This document shows positions 46,798 to 59,722 of a DNA stretch of 64,000 bases, piece after piece. The notes beneath the pieces are model-generated. The model was not told the DNA's origin and made no database searches. It saw only the letters and a list, made by a program, of their open reading frames with translations. The position numbers were made by a program, and so were the translations under genes. Numbering within the stretch: the stretch's first letter is position 1; each line of letters starts with the position of its first letter. Origin of the DNA: Haemonchus contortus (Eukaryota; Nematoda; Chromadorea; Rhabditida; Trichostrongylidae); assembly GCA_000469685.2 (NCBI GenBank), contig LS997565.1:12024505-12088504 (forward strand), in the 5' to 3' direction.

Positions 46798-48047
46798 TTT
46801 TATAATAACACAGAGAAATCGATGTTTTTTCAAACGAACTTGACCCTCCCATTGAAGCCCAGACGAAGGGGATCCAGAGCTAGTTTGGTATAGCACTGTC
46901 TATACGCAGCGGTATTTCTAACAGTTTTCGGGTTCCTTCATTAGAATGCTACTTTTTGGATAGAAGCCAATTTCAGTTCGTTTGGAAATGCCTACGATAC
47001 CGTCTCTACATTACATTTACACATTTCCTCCTACTTTTTTTGCTAAAAGTCGGTCAATCTATAAGATCCTGACTAACTGACTGGTAACAGGCAGGGAACC
47101 ATGTGGCTCAGGAATATACGGTTTATTCTGAGAATTCTTGTTGAATGTACGGCTGGCATTGTTTATATATTGTATAATATTATATTATTATGACATATAC
47201 ATATTAATAACACCATATGTACCTATTCTTCACGCTCCTACTTCTGCTCGATTGTTATATGTGTGTGTTGAGATATTATCTGTTGATTTATACACGATGA
47301 TGTCCTGAAACACCCCCTTCTACACTGCCATGTCACCCACGATGTCCGTTCATTATGATATCTGCCATCGAACGTGGGCGTTCAAGCCCTGTACACTTCA
47401 TTTTTTCCCAAATCTGCTCCAATTACATACGTATAAAGGTGTATGTATCTTTTTTTGCTCCCTTTGATTCTGTTTTTTCGTCATTTTCTTCTTTCAGTAC
47501 ATCGTCGTATATTTATCATCAACAGAAGATTTCTATTACAATTCTCACAACGCATATCGTCCTTCTTGTCATCTGTCATTGTGCGATTACGGACAAATGT
47601 AATATTTCACGCCTTATATGTGTACGCTGATAGCTCTGGTTATGTTGTGCGCCACGCCAGAGCTTAATCCCTTTTTTAAAGCTGATCGTATCTTATGTAA
47701 GGCCCTCACCCGCTTCACCATCCATCCATCCACTTGGTTTTTTCTTTAAAACCAAGTTTGTGTTGATTATTTTGAGAGATATACCATCTATTTATGTACC
47801 ATTCATTGCTCGTTGAATTATTAAAGAATTATTAATACGTGGTGTTTTGTTTTTCCTTCAGAGTTCGGGCCTCGTGTGATGCCGAAGTTTTGCCAACCTT
47901 GTGAGACTTTCACATTGTGTACTACGTTACGGCAAAACAGGAACAGTCAACAAAACAACCTTCTGTGAAGGTCGTGGAAGTAAGAGGTACCCTTATTGGC
48001 CTCAGGGATTACTGAGTGTGGGGTTTCGTGTGCTGACAGGGCGACTC

Positions 48048-48529
48048 TTGAAGGCACAGTTCACGATAATTTTGAGGTACCTCTTTTGGGTAGAAAAATG
48101 GAAGTGGGGAAAATCCGCATACTTCAGGGCTTTTTCGAAGTAGTGGAAGTGGGGGTTGTACGAGATTACCGTGACGGTAACGGCATTTAAGGGGTGTCTG
48201 GACGAGATTGAACTTGCTCCCATTGCTCAAAGAGATGACTATATCAAGCCAAATTGTCCGAAACTGCCTTTCACTGTCGCCATGGGTTATGAGAAGTTGT
48301 TTTAACTCCCTACATGGGAGTCTCTTGAGACAGTGCAGCCACTACAAAGCCGTTGAAACCTGTCCACTAGGGTTGTGGCATTCACACGATACAATCTGTG
48401 GGCCCTTATTGTGCCCTATTCAGGACTTTTTCGACCTTGTAGTGGCAGGTATGGTACAAGGTGGAGCCTTAGATTTATACTAAAGAGAAATCTCAGAAAC
48501 CATTTTTTTTTCGTGAACTGTTCCTTTAA
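48048..48529. mobile_element. TTAA-flanked inverted-repeat element A
   Basis: The body is 48,052-48,525 (474 bp). The left end is AGGCACAGTTCACG preceded by TTGA (a one-base variant of TTAA); the right end is CGTGAACTGTTCCT followed by TTAA. It shares with elements B and C the terminal pattern AGGCA..GTT..CACGA and an internal block '...attgtgccctat'. A TTAA target site with terminal inverted repeats is characteristic of piggyBac-like transposons. No transposase is present. Confidence 0.75.
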
Positions 48530-50079
48530 GTGCACCATAGACCAATTTGAACACTCCTGAAGAGCAATATCTCGCCAAGTACCTAGAGTTCTGATTTAGA
48601 GAAATTTACTTCGAAGGAATAGATTAAATAAACAAAGTAGACTAAGAAATAAATATAAAAAAATCACAGTGTGTGCAGATCTTTTCAGTTGTATATCACC
48701 GTGTTGAAATACGCTTCTACCGTCACTGTAGGCAAGAATATTTTAGAATCATATAAGCTGTGTAGCCGTTCATTGAGCTGACGTGATTATCACCTCTTTG
48801 ATGCGCTTCTAGCAATTAATGGGCAGTTAACTGTCAAACTTATGACTAAGAAGGTGACACAGTAGAAAGAGGCCGGCGTCACAAAAAATTCAATGGGCCA
48901 TTAGATCCCTTTCAGAGATTGTTTGACAGCTTGTTTATTTTTCCATGACTTTATCCGAGTCATGAGCGATTTTATTTTTTGGTAGTGAGCAGAATCCATA
49001 ACCTAGGGAGAATAGGATGATGCCAAATGGCGTTGATGCCACGTTCTCGATCAGGGGATCGATTCCTAGGCCAAGTTTTTGGTAGTAGTCAACACTAAGA
49101 GGTCTTATCTATAGAGCAAAGCATATTTAGCAATTGGTAGACTTATTAGAACATTTCTGTATGGCATAAAGTGAGTTCATGCCTCTGCTACCTTTATCTC
49201 ACTGGAGTTCGGTGGGAGGGGGAGAGTGGTGATGGGGGGAGAAGGAGGGCCTGAAGGAAGTTTATGACTGTAAGAGCGCTTACGATTTTATATGGTAACA
49301 ACTCAGTTGGGGTCGAGTTTCCTTCCGTCGAACTGATAGCCTGAACTGAAATTGAGCGAATGTGACACAAGAATGCTTCGATGGCATCTCCTCCAAACGG
49401 TACTATCAATGTTGCTTGAAGACAAAATGGCCACTGCTGTTTTTTGAAAAGCTGACTTTCCTTCATCGTCATAATGGACCATAATTTTAGCCATAATATC
49501 TCAAAACGGTTTTCTGGGGGTCAGGCCAGTGATTTGTCGTTAGAGGGCATGAAGTTGATTGAGCGAGGAACACTGGGCATAGTTGTCTACTTCGATTCCA
49601 ATTTATCATGTACCATTGAGCACTTATGGACTTCTTCGCTATTTATTTGAATATCAATTACCCTGGCCTCAGAATCGGTCTATGATTGTGGTACGATATC
49701 GTTTACTGGAAGCGGGGCAATGGTAGCCTTCGATAGCCCTGCTGAGGAAGCATCATAGACGAGCAACTAATGGGATTCCCAGCGGTGCGGCTGATCATGT
49801 CCCGAACAAGGGAATCTTCAATCATTTACTGCAACCAAGGCTGTTTACGATAAGCTCAAGTAGCCAAGTTGGTTGGATTCATACTTCGCTCCGATTTTAC
49901 TGATCGCTGTGACAGACACAGACATAGACATCATTACCTTTTTGGGTCTCCTGTATCGTACGTATCCAGTAACGTCTTCGTTCGTCCCTCTCGCTAGCTA
50001 GAGTAGTCCGGTGGATCGTCCTCGATTGAGGGCGCGAGGCATAGCATCTTTTCGCTCAAAGTCTCCATCGTGAAGAAGT

Positions 50080-50753
50080 TTAAAGGCACCGTTGGCATGA
50101 TTTTGGGTAATCCAGATTATGATGAAAAACGAAAGACAAGATCGAAACTAGTGCGACTGAGGTGAAGAAACTGCGTGCATCGGTGTTTTCATAGTGAAAA
50201 AAAAGGCCGCGAAAAAAACGTTAAAAAGGGGGCTGGACGTGAATGAAACCAGAAAAATGAAGAAAGTGGGGCGCCCGGACGAGCTAAACAGTGCGTTTCA
50301 CTGCGCGCGTGTGGGTCCTGGTGCGAAGAACAGACAATGGTAAGCAAAATGCATTCACTTATAAGCATAAATAAACAAAAAAACCTTAGTAACAGCAAAA
50401 GTGGCTCACCTTTTTCAGCCTCTAGGAGCAGGAAATTAAATAAGGGATCGCGGCAGCAAAAAGAAAAACAGAGGAAAGAAGAATGGGAGAAAAACATCGC
50501 CTCATCACTCGGCGATTAGCTTTTTGTGCGTGGGTCCTAGAACGAATAATAGTAATCCGTATTGTCTCGACACTCGTCTAACGTGACACCGATGGAGGGG
50601 CGGAGGGCGACCGTGGATACCTCTCCGGCCCCTTATTGTGCCCTATCCAGCCGTTATCCGACCTCATTCCTGCACGAATGGTACTAGAGGGGGGTTCGAA
50701 TTCAAACCATGTGCAAATCTCCGGAACCACTTTTTCGTTAACAGTGTCTTTAA
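50080..50753. mobile_element. TTAA-flanked inverted-repeat element B
   Basis: The body is 50,084-50,749 (666 bp) between perfect TTAA copies (50,080-50,083 and 50,750-50,753). The ends are AGGCACCGTT on the left and AACAGTGTCT on the right. Near the right end it shares 'catgtgcaaatctcc' and 'attgtgccctat' with element C in inverse orientation. The A-rich interior (50,190-50,520) carries no transposase. Non-autonomous, piggyBac-like by target site. Confidence 0.8.
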
Positions 50754-52599
50754 CCATTGCGGTGGTAGCCGTCCTGAAGCAGCCGAAATCCATAGTTTAC
50801 CGTATTATAACGTTTTTATGACGTCATTCGAAGGCGGAACAGTTTGGGTAGGTCCAGTTCATAGGGCATTTCTCAAGGAACATTAGCACTCAAAAGAGAA
50901 TAAGTAGCTGAAATGAGTTCTTCCGAGCTAAGATCTTCCTCAATCTGGCATCTATCCTTGATCGTGGAGATAGCCGAATGGTCATGAGGCTATACTACAA
51001 TCATATCTCATGGTTTGTCTTGTTTGGATGGTTGAGCTAGAATTTTGCTGGAAGTCTTCTACAGATACAGAAGCGGCCAGTCGGACTCGGAGAGAGCTCT
51101 TTTTGACTTCAGCAATGATCGATCTGGATGACTACGCAATCGGCTTGCTGCCTTTATACTTCCGCGGCATTACTTAATTCCTATACTACGCTAACGATTG
51201 ATGTGGGTGCCCTCAGGTTCCATAACCATCTATAGTATAGCATTTTCAACAGGTAGGAGCTTCAACAGGTAATATGCAGAGGAATGAGCTCGACCGTTCA
51301 TCAGGGTGTACTCTGTTTCACGCTGCTTCCACTATGGCCTCAAATAATTCATGGCTCAAAAGATGTTGCGAGAGAGTTGCAACATTGCAGTATAAAAGGA
51401 AATTCTTCATTATGCATGATTATTTTCATCACTAAAAACATCATTAATCATTCGTAGGGGTTGCTTGGTGCATGCCGATGGCGTCATTCGACGATGACGA
51501 GCATCAGCCGAGTGGTTGACGTCATCTGACGTCCGCGGAAGGGAGGTTTCGAATATTTCCTTTTTTTCACCATGTGGGCGTGGGCAGTGTTGTATTAAAA
51601 ATGTTAACATAAGGGATCGGCTACAGTATCCATTACGTTCCTGATTTCCTGGTCAAAAATGACATGAATTTTGCTTGAACAGACGAATATCATGGATTAA
51701 AAACCTTCTAATATAAGACTCGAGCTTACAGACAATACAAGGTGTGGGTAATTCACCTCTAAATGCTGGTAGGGAGGTTTCCAAGTGTCCTCATTTCCCT
51801 GCAGGGGGAGTTGACTGTCGAACTCAACCTGTGGGACTTAGCCGCTGTTATGGTTCCTTCGTCCGACCAAAAATCTCATTGTAATTGCTATTCTTAACCC
51901 ATTGACGACCGCGTGGACCGCCGGCGGGCCACATCATATCGTCGGGGGCATTTATATTATTTACTAAGTGTTCTTATAATTTTCATGTTTTCAAGTATCA
52001 GCTGGGCTCACAGCCTTCTAGAGAATCTTGAGGCACTGTGGTCCAGGAATCATTCATTTCCAACTAAAGTTGTGAGAGAAATTAAAAGTTAATGTAAGGA
52101 CAGTATAAAAGGCGCGGTCGCCATTGAGTTAAAATAGATAGTCTAAATATAAAGCACTTATTTATGTGATTATAAAATATGCCCGAAACTACCGCATACA
52201 GCCATATTGGAGACAAGACCAGACGTCTTTTTGAGTATGGCAACTTTGGTTCGGGGGAAAGCAATGGAAAGCGAAGCGGCTCTGAGTGAAAGAATCTTTT
52301 TTACACTTGCTCTCTGTGGAGGCAGATTGTTTTTGTTTTTTTGTGTTGATCGTGGCTGGTACGAAGTTATTTAGGCCTGCAAATATGTACTTATTGATGG
52401 TCTTTGGGCTCTCTAATCACCGTAGACATGGTGTAGAATCAAAAAACCTTCCCAAGAGATCCGAGTGATCGCAGCTAGTCTTTTGCCGAAACAGAAATTT
52501 CTAAACGAAAGTTTTATGGGGCTTGAAATCGCAGAAGAGTCGCCTTGACGGGGGAACATCTGTTCCGCGCGTCCGTCGAGACTAAGTCGTCCCGCTAAA

Positions 52600-53345
52600 T
52601 TCGCGCGCGTCGCAGCCTACTGCGATGGCATTACAGTACCCCTTAGTGTCAGTGGAGCAAACAAATTGCACCGGTCTACGTTATCCTCCCATAAAGCTGA
52701 CAATAAGCTCATCGAGATGACTTGTACAATAGTCGACTGGCACCATCTTGCGTACGCCAAATCCGATTGTCCCAGTGCCCACCGACGGGTGTGGTGCGAT
52801 TCACGCGCCAATATAATGAGGTCATCGGACAAAACGCGCTAAAACATCATTCCTACCATCATAACGGAAGTTATAAGAACTTATAAGTAGCATAAGTAAG
52901 GAAATGACCAACTATGCACGTTTACAGAACGATTGCTTTTACTAGGATCGAAAAAATTAAAGCTATTCTTATTTTGAACGTTTGACTAGTAAATTGTTGA
53001 CGTATGAGGTGAATTCTCAGTCTCGAAGGGGTTTTTTGCCATAGTAAAGAGGTTTGCTCTATTCATGGTGAAGCCGTGAACTACTGCAAATTTATTTGGT
53101 CCATCTCAACGGGAAAGTACTGAAACGATGCTGCGAGCGCGATGACCTCCTTATATTGGCGCGTGAATCGCGCGCCCCCCCCCCCCCCCCCCCCACCGAC
53201 TATTGTACAAGTCAAAGCACCGTACACCGCATGTGTTCCGTGAAAATCACTAACAGAGAGATAGATCAAGAAAATCGGCGCATATAGGAACCTCTCGATC
53301 TTCGATTTTCCCTGAAGCAATCTCTTGCTATCTGTCCCTCTCACT
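52600..53345. repeat. Inverted-repeat pair of a dispersed element around a C20 run
   Basis: The block 52,796-52,828 (gcgattcacgcgccaatata...) is nearly the reverse complement of 53,139-53,173, and 52,718-52,735 (tgacttgtacaatagtcg) of 53,197-53,214. The two are therefore head-to-head copies of one repeat. In the right copy the sequence between the matching blocks has been replaced by an uninterrupted run of 20 C (53,175-53,194). Confidence 0.75.
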
Positions 53346-53874
53346 CAGTGACGTTCACTAGTCCGAACAGCAACAGATACGGTACTGATCATGACTAGGC
53401 GTAATTGAGGGGCTCGGCTCAACGGCTGAGTCCACACACCATATACTGGACTCGCTGGTGAGCCGAGGCCGAGCCCACCCCTGAGGTACAAATAGAAGAA
53501 GTTAGAATGACTAAGAATGCGGCCACCTTGCATTTATGGTCCTGTGAGTGAGTGCCAGTTCACTCGATGCGCAGTTATTCATTTTCTCGAGGATGATTTT
53601 ATCGCACATTAGGAACAGGCAGCGCTAGGAAGTTGTCCCTGTGCCATCCTCTTCATTCCCCCTTATTGGGCAGCAGGAAATAGGGCATATGGAACTGGAG
53701 CTCGCTAGCCGAGACGCATGTCCTGAGCGCCGCCAGCTTACCCGTTGGGGAACTGGGTCGTCAAGCATCGGGTGTTGAGTGCAGCTTTTGCTGGTGATAA
53801 AGCTGAAACGTCGAAAAATAAATTGGAGAGGCTTAAGTTGAACCTCGTTGTTAAAGCCCAAAATCGTCAAAAAA

Positions 53875-54075
53875 GGCTGAGATTTGACGGAAAAGATGAA
53901 GTAGGAAAAAACTGAAAGTCGATGAAAAAACTGAATTGACAGAAAAGCTGGAATCTGGGAAAATGCTGGAAGTCAATGGAAAAGCTGAAATTTGGTGTAA
54001 AGTCGGTAGGGAAACTTAAGAATTTGATTGATGTAGCCGAAAATGCCTGAAGTAGCTGAAAGTTGTTGGAAATCT
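53875..54075. repeat. Degenerate minisatellite, about 20-bp unit
   Basis: There are successive units of the type 'gaaaaagctgaaagtcgatg' with point changes (gctgga, ctgaat, gctgaa blocks every 18-22 bp). On the minus strand the array reads as repeated Phe/Ser/Pro (FSFSIDFQHFP), which explains a 108-codon open frame there. I do not regard that frame as a gene. Confidence 0.7.
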
Positions 54076-55808
54076 GGAAAAATGGTGAGAATAACGGGGT
54101 AGATACGATCGGCAGTTGGATTTCCGAGTAAAAGCAGGTGGAGAATAGCAACGGTAGATCTTTGCAAACAGGCTGCATTTTCGCATGAGACACATATTAG
54201 CACCACCGGAACCAAGTTCTCGACCCTAACAGATCGGACTGGATCCATACCCGCTGCACTCTTCGATCAAAATTGTGATAACTACTGTGACTCTTAATAG
54301 CCTTCTAATATCTGACGACCGTTTCAGCTCACCTGACTTCTGCGATGGCCGTCGGAGACTTCGGTTCAATGGGGACTGAGCTCTCAATCCTTCAGTTGAG
54401 GAAGTGAATTCAGCGCCGTGTCCTTTGCGGTTCGCACTAGTAAAAAAGGTTGAGAGAGAGAGGACAAACATGAGTAAATTGTCTCGGGAGGATGAGCACG
54501 AGGCACCGATTGAGCACTGAATGACAGATTAGCCTTTGAATGCACTACGGCGTCTGTGCTTCTGTAGATGAAGAGAATCTGTAACATCCGTTCACCTCCA
54601 GAGAGATCACAGCTTTTGGTGGCAGCCTGCTCATCATACCAAAACTCCGGCTCAAATGGAATAATGAGCTTCAAGACTCATCATTAGTTTAGAGCCTTCA
54701 TGAATGACTTGGATACCACCTACCTTCCTCCATCACTCTCCCTTTCCAAATAAATTCATAATTCCATGTCCAGCTTACCCTCTGCCAGCCTCCCCGGCTA
54801 AACAGAAGTCTGTTGCCATGAACACGCTTGGCTTAATTCAGTGTATGGTGAACCAGTTGGGTTAGGCACGCTAACGCATGCATCACATGCCCACTACCGC
54901 TTTCCTACTTGTCAGAGCACCAATCTAAACAGCATCGGTTAGCTCCCCACTCCATAATCGTTCCCCACCCACGCCCACGTTGCATTCACACTCGTCATCG
55001 TGCCAACGTAACTCTTGGAAGGGCGCCAAAACGGGCATACAAACAGTCACACAAAGTTACTGCCTTTTACATAGAGTCATCGCTATGGAATTGGAACTGA
55101 AGGCCAAACTACACTGGACCATGCCTTCCCTGCTCCCGGCGTATCTCGCAATGTTTGATCGGATGAGTTGTCTTTAGGTAAGAGGGAACAGAGAAACGCA
55201 CAAAGCAATAATTACCACTGTACAATTTTACAAATTTTTGGGTACTTCTGAAGTTTCTTCTGGTAATCATCTCTCATAACTTCACCTTGGATATAAAAGT
55301 TAATCATCAGATCAATCGTTTTTCCCTTATGACATATTGCTGGGCTGAGGAAAAGCTTTCTAATTTGCTCACTGTTTTCAACTGATGGTATAAGGTCAGA
55401 CAGGATGTTTTCGTCAAAGCCTCGCAGTAGTCCAAATTCACTGGGACTTTCCAGAGGCTTCTAAGGGGTTTCTATGGAAGCTTTCAGAATATTTCAGTTC
55501 CCGCGGATATACGGACGACATATGTATCCAGCTTCCCTTGCCTTACTTTACCTATAAGACGCCCGAGGGGTACGCTTATATCCAACATGGGCTTCTTTAC
55601 GAGTTCGAATTCAGCCCCTCCGCAGCTGAAGCCCATTGAAATTTGCGTTGGGCGTTCAGCCTCGAGGCTTCTTCTAAGCGGTTCTGTGCGCACTTCACCC
55701 CAGATTTTCAGCATAAAACAAGAAGGTCGAAGGAACCTCGAGGGCCACGGTTCAGGTCACCTGACTGGAATCTCCTAACACGCAAGTGAGTAGGGCTCTT
55801 TTGCAGTA

Positions 55809-55912
55809 TTTCTATGGAAGCTCCCGAGATATCAGTAGTATTGTGAAGTCTCTGATAGTCTTTCTATGGAAGCCCCGAGAAATCAGAAGTATTGTGAAGT
55901 ATCTGCAGATAC
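55809..55912. repeat. 52-bp tandem duplication
   Basis: Two units, 55,809-55,860 and 55,861-55,912, both start 'tttctatggaagc' and share 'gtattgtgaagt'. A partial third relative begins near 55,469 (tttctatggaagctttcaga). Confidence 0.8.
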
Positions 55913-57009
55913 CTCCTGTACAACCTAATACGACCGAGCCAGCAAGATAGAGTCTGAAGTCAGAATGTCCAAAATAAGACGGCGTTCGACAAAAAGCGCT
56001 TGCGACACCTTCCAAGACCAGCACTTTGAGCTGGTAATTAGAGAATTAGTTCTCGTCAGGGAAACGAATTAACTCGACGTTCGGCTAACACGACATGCAG
56101 TTCACCTAGGAGTAATTCTCAGGATGAATTCGGAACTTGGGGCTCGGGGGTTCCAAGTACCCCAGTCAGTTCAACGATCCGTTATTTATGACCGTTGGTA
56201 TGCAAGAAAAAAAAATGTTGCAGCAGAAATACGATGAATCGGTTGTTGGCCGATTTTTATTGGCAGTTTCGAAGGATCATTTGGAGGCCATCGGAAGTCG
56301 TAAATGCCTCGAAATCGTAAACCCAATTGTTGTCTTAGCCAGGAGTTTGACTGAATAGCTTTATCATTCGCTTTTCCCAAAAATATCCTCTCTTTAATAG
56401 GGATGCCAACTCAAAAATGGTCCGAAAAATCGTAAGCAAAAAATGGGAACATTTCAAATGGGAGTGCGTGAAATGACCTGCCATAGAGACATTTCTAAGT
56501 AGTGAGTCCATTTTATGAATAGGTACCCATATGGGAAAATGAGAACTGAGAACCGCGAGGGTTGGCCTTACTAAATTGAAATTTTCAGAAGCTTTTTTTT
56601 TAGAACCTTAGTTAATGATTGCCGTGTCTGTTTAGGGAACATTCGACTGTGAGTCTTACCGGAACCCATTCAGCGCCTCGCGTTGGTTCACTGCAACACC
56701 AGGGAAGACGGGCAGTAGGACCAATTTTGCGTAATCGATTCGACGTGCGCGGCGGTTGCGGACCATCGGCTTTGTTATTGCAGTTCTAGCGTTCTTCATA
56801 TTGCTTAATCAATACACAATTATTATTTTTAACATTATTCTAATGTTAGTTATTTTGTTCCTGTATTTCTTACTTGCTGATGCATTTTGCTACATCTCAT
56901 CGCGCGCGCGTCTCTCTCGCCGCGACGCGACGATTTCGATCCTACTGCACCACATCCCGACACCAGGCTCCTACGATCCTGCGACTTCTTAAGGCATATT
57001 TATCAAGCT

Positions 57010-57719
57010 TTAAAGGCAGTGTTCACGAAAAAATTGTTTCGGAGATTTGCACATGGTTTGAATTCGAAGCCCCCTCTGATACCATTTGTGCAGGAATTAG
57101 GTCGGAAAACAGCTGGATAGGGCACGATAAGGCCAGGAACTTTGGGAGACGGGATGCCTCCGCCCCTCGCTAGGCTGGCTACGGGTTCGAATTTTCTTTC
57201 ACCACTTTCGCATTGGAGCGAAGTTGGCGAAAAATCGATACGCAGGTTGGCAAATTGCCAGGAATGATCAGCTGGTCGACCGCCTCACACAGGGGCTAGT
57301 ATTCGGCTGTTATTTCTATTATTCGCGTATCGTTTGTTTTTTTTTTGTTATTAATTTTTTACGGTATCATTCTTTAACTTTTCTCGTAAGTTTATTGAAG
57401 ATTTTAACATATTTTGTGTAGATTATTGCATGCAAATGTTTTTTTTTTATTTCAGAAACTCCGTTGATTTCGATGTGTTGTCTGTATTGCGGACATTGCG
57501 TCGCGTTCGTGCATTTTCGCGCGAACACTCCCTAACCGTCGTTTTTTCAATGTGAAATACGTCCAACCCCCCTTTCCGGCTCTTTTTTTTGACCCTTTGT
57601 AATTATTTTTGTTCATCGTTTTTTGCGCTTGTTTCGTTGTTATCGCTTTATTCTAGAGTAGTCCTATCAATTCCCGTCAAAAAAGGGTACCCTAACTTTT
57701 TTCTAAACACTGCCTTTAA
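57010..57719. mobile_element. TTAA-flanked inverted-repeat element C
   Basis: The body is 57,014-57,715 (702 bp) between perfect TTAA copies (57,010-57,013 and 57,716-57,719). The ends are AGGCAGTGTT and its exact complement AACACTGCCT; counting the flanking TTAA and a few bases outside, 17 bp are perfectly inverted. Relative to elements A and B it is inserted in the opposite orientation. No transposase frame. Confidence 0.85.
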
Positions 57720-58045
57720 AGCGATGGTAAACAAAAAAACTTTCCAAATTCTTTCCTAAATGTAGTTTATTGGATTCCATTCTTAACGTTCTCGCTTTTG
57801 CTCCCCGTTTTTCGTCTTCGTGAGTGGGAATAAAAACAGATCTCAAGATCCCTGATTGGGAATTCACCATCAGGAAAAAATGTAAAAGACGATGACCGTG
57901 GTCGGGATTGAGAAGTACGTATGCTTCGGAATACGCGTGATCGGCTGGTGTTCGTACTGATGCAAATAAGTATCAGCGGCTCCCGGCTCAAAAACATAAA
58001 TCCGGTCGTGATTCAACGAGTCGCTCATTTTTTTGGCCATAATGT

Positions 58046-58115
58046 GTCGATGGCGTAGCGGATAAGGATGCGAACCCATGTCTGGCAAAACTACAATTCA
58101 GTTCCGATTGGTGCG
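58046..58115 (+). repeat. tRNA-derived SINE-like fragment
   Basis: A good A-box-like block (tggcgtagcggataagg, 58,051-58,067) is followed by 'cgaaccc' and, about 35 nt on, by a poor B-box-like block (cagttccgattgg). This arrangement is common in tRNA-derived repeats; a functional tRNA is unlikely. Confidence 0.35.
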
Positions 58116-59722
58116 ACTATTTTTAATTAAGTTTTGCAAAACTTCTAATAAACCATTACCATTTTGATTGTGGTTCGGAGCTTCCTGCTTACAGCAATCG
58201 GCAAAGGTATAATAGGCTAGTAAGAATTTGAATAGGCCAAACACCTGCGGTATTTCGATTTCAAAAGTTTGGGACATGTCGCTCACGACAGCACTTTCAG
58301 CACTTTCGAGTTTCTCACTAGCGGCTCCGTCCCCTTCTACTCACCTAGATCGCTTTACAGCCAGCGTTCCTTTTGCTTCAGAAGAGCGCCGATTCCATCA
58401 CTTCGACACTAAAACAGTCATTTTGGTATAGCAGCTCTATATAGCTCGAAAGTTGTTGACAATCCCTCTGACATCCCCGACATGAATGGTTAATCATTAG
58501 CATGCGCCATGCCTTGTAAGTCGTGCTGTGAATATGTATTTTCTATCACAGCCTGAGATGTTCCGCTTAATCAACTACTTATTGGTTAGTGATGGAGTCG
58601 CAGATGAAGTTGCAGGGTAGAAGGGAGAGCGAATACGATGTTCCGATGGTGTTTCAGCTTTTCTTAAGCGAACAATACGTTCAATATTCGCAGCCACTTA
58701 TCGCTATACAAACCTCCCCCTACTCCGGAGCCCCATCACACAACTGTGTGCCCCCTCTATCTAAATGTTATTTTAGTGAAAGAGCAGCATGCGATACGGT
58801 ACAGATTCTGTCCGATGGCAGGCGGGCACTTCGGCTTAGCAGGGCCGAAGCAACAATCCCTCCAAGGTCATCGCGCAGTGCCTTGATCAACCGTACTAGC
58901 TAGTTGTCTCGCTGTTGCACGCGTACTAGCTTGTTGTCTTGCCATTGCACGCAATTCGTACAGAACGCACGTGGTCATGGTCTTTTAAGCTCTATTCCAG
59001 TTCCTGTGTTCAAAACATGGTTTCACCGTCCCAATCTATCCATCTCAACGAGATCCTTATCAATACTATTCTTTCCAAAAGCAAGTGTGGGATATCCTTC
59101 CCAGAAAGTGAGGGGAGATGAAACGCAACAGTATCGTTCACATATAAGTGATCGGCGATCAATTTTTCGAGTGATCTCGACTAATCAATGAGTTTCTTCA
59201 CTCTCAGATGCATACTGAGCTCGGTATGGCACGAAGTTCGTCTAAGACAAAAGTTCACGAAAACTCGTCTCATAGTTCATTTCGTACATCATGATCTCTC
59301 GTATAATATACAAATCAATAAATATATGTATCACATTACCGAAGGACGCTCAAGGATACGTACAGAGAAAATCGAAAAAGACTAAAGGGATTCTATAAAA
59401 GCGCGAAAATCAAAGCTACGGACCCAATAGACGTTTTACGTCAACGTGGGCGGGGCTGCGAGAGAAAACCCCGCCCTCACTACTTCGCTTTTCGTGTTTC
59501 TATGCCTCCGAAAATTTCATCAAGAGATAGCGCATATTTGAGGAATGCATATTGATTAGTTGGGAGGGATTAGGGAATGACAATATCCATAAATCGGAAT
59601 CTTACAGATTGATGAATGTTAATGTGCGGGAATATGTTAGAAAGAGGTCGAGGATAGGGAAAGCACACCAGGATCCAATAAAATGATATGTTGGCTGTAA
59701 TCAATTAATCGATAGTGTATTA

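Larger units (their letters stand above)
45990..59722. other. 13.7-kb gene-free region between convergent genes
   Basis: The FNIP 3' end leads into AT-rich DNA (a possible poly(A) signal AATAAA at 46,792-46,797, a GT run near 46,622). Three TTAA-flanked elements, an inverted-repeat pair with a C20 run, and two minisatellites follow and are listed separately. Open frames stay below about 110 codons and none is recognisable. A tRNA-like A box at 58,051-58,067 and a B-box-like piece near 49,055 are probably SINE remnants. Confidence 0.5.
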
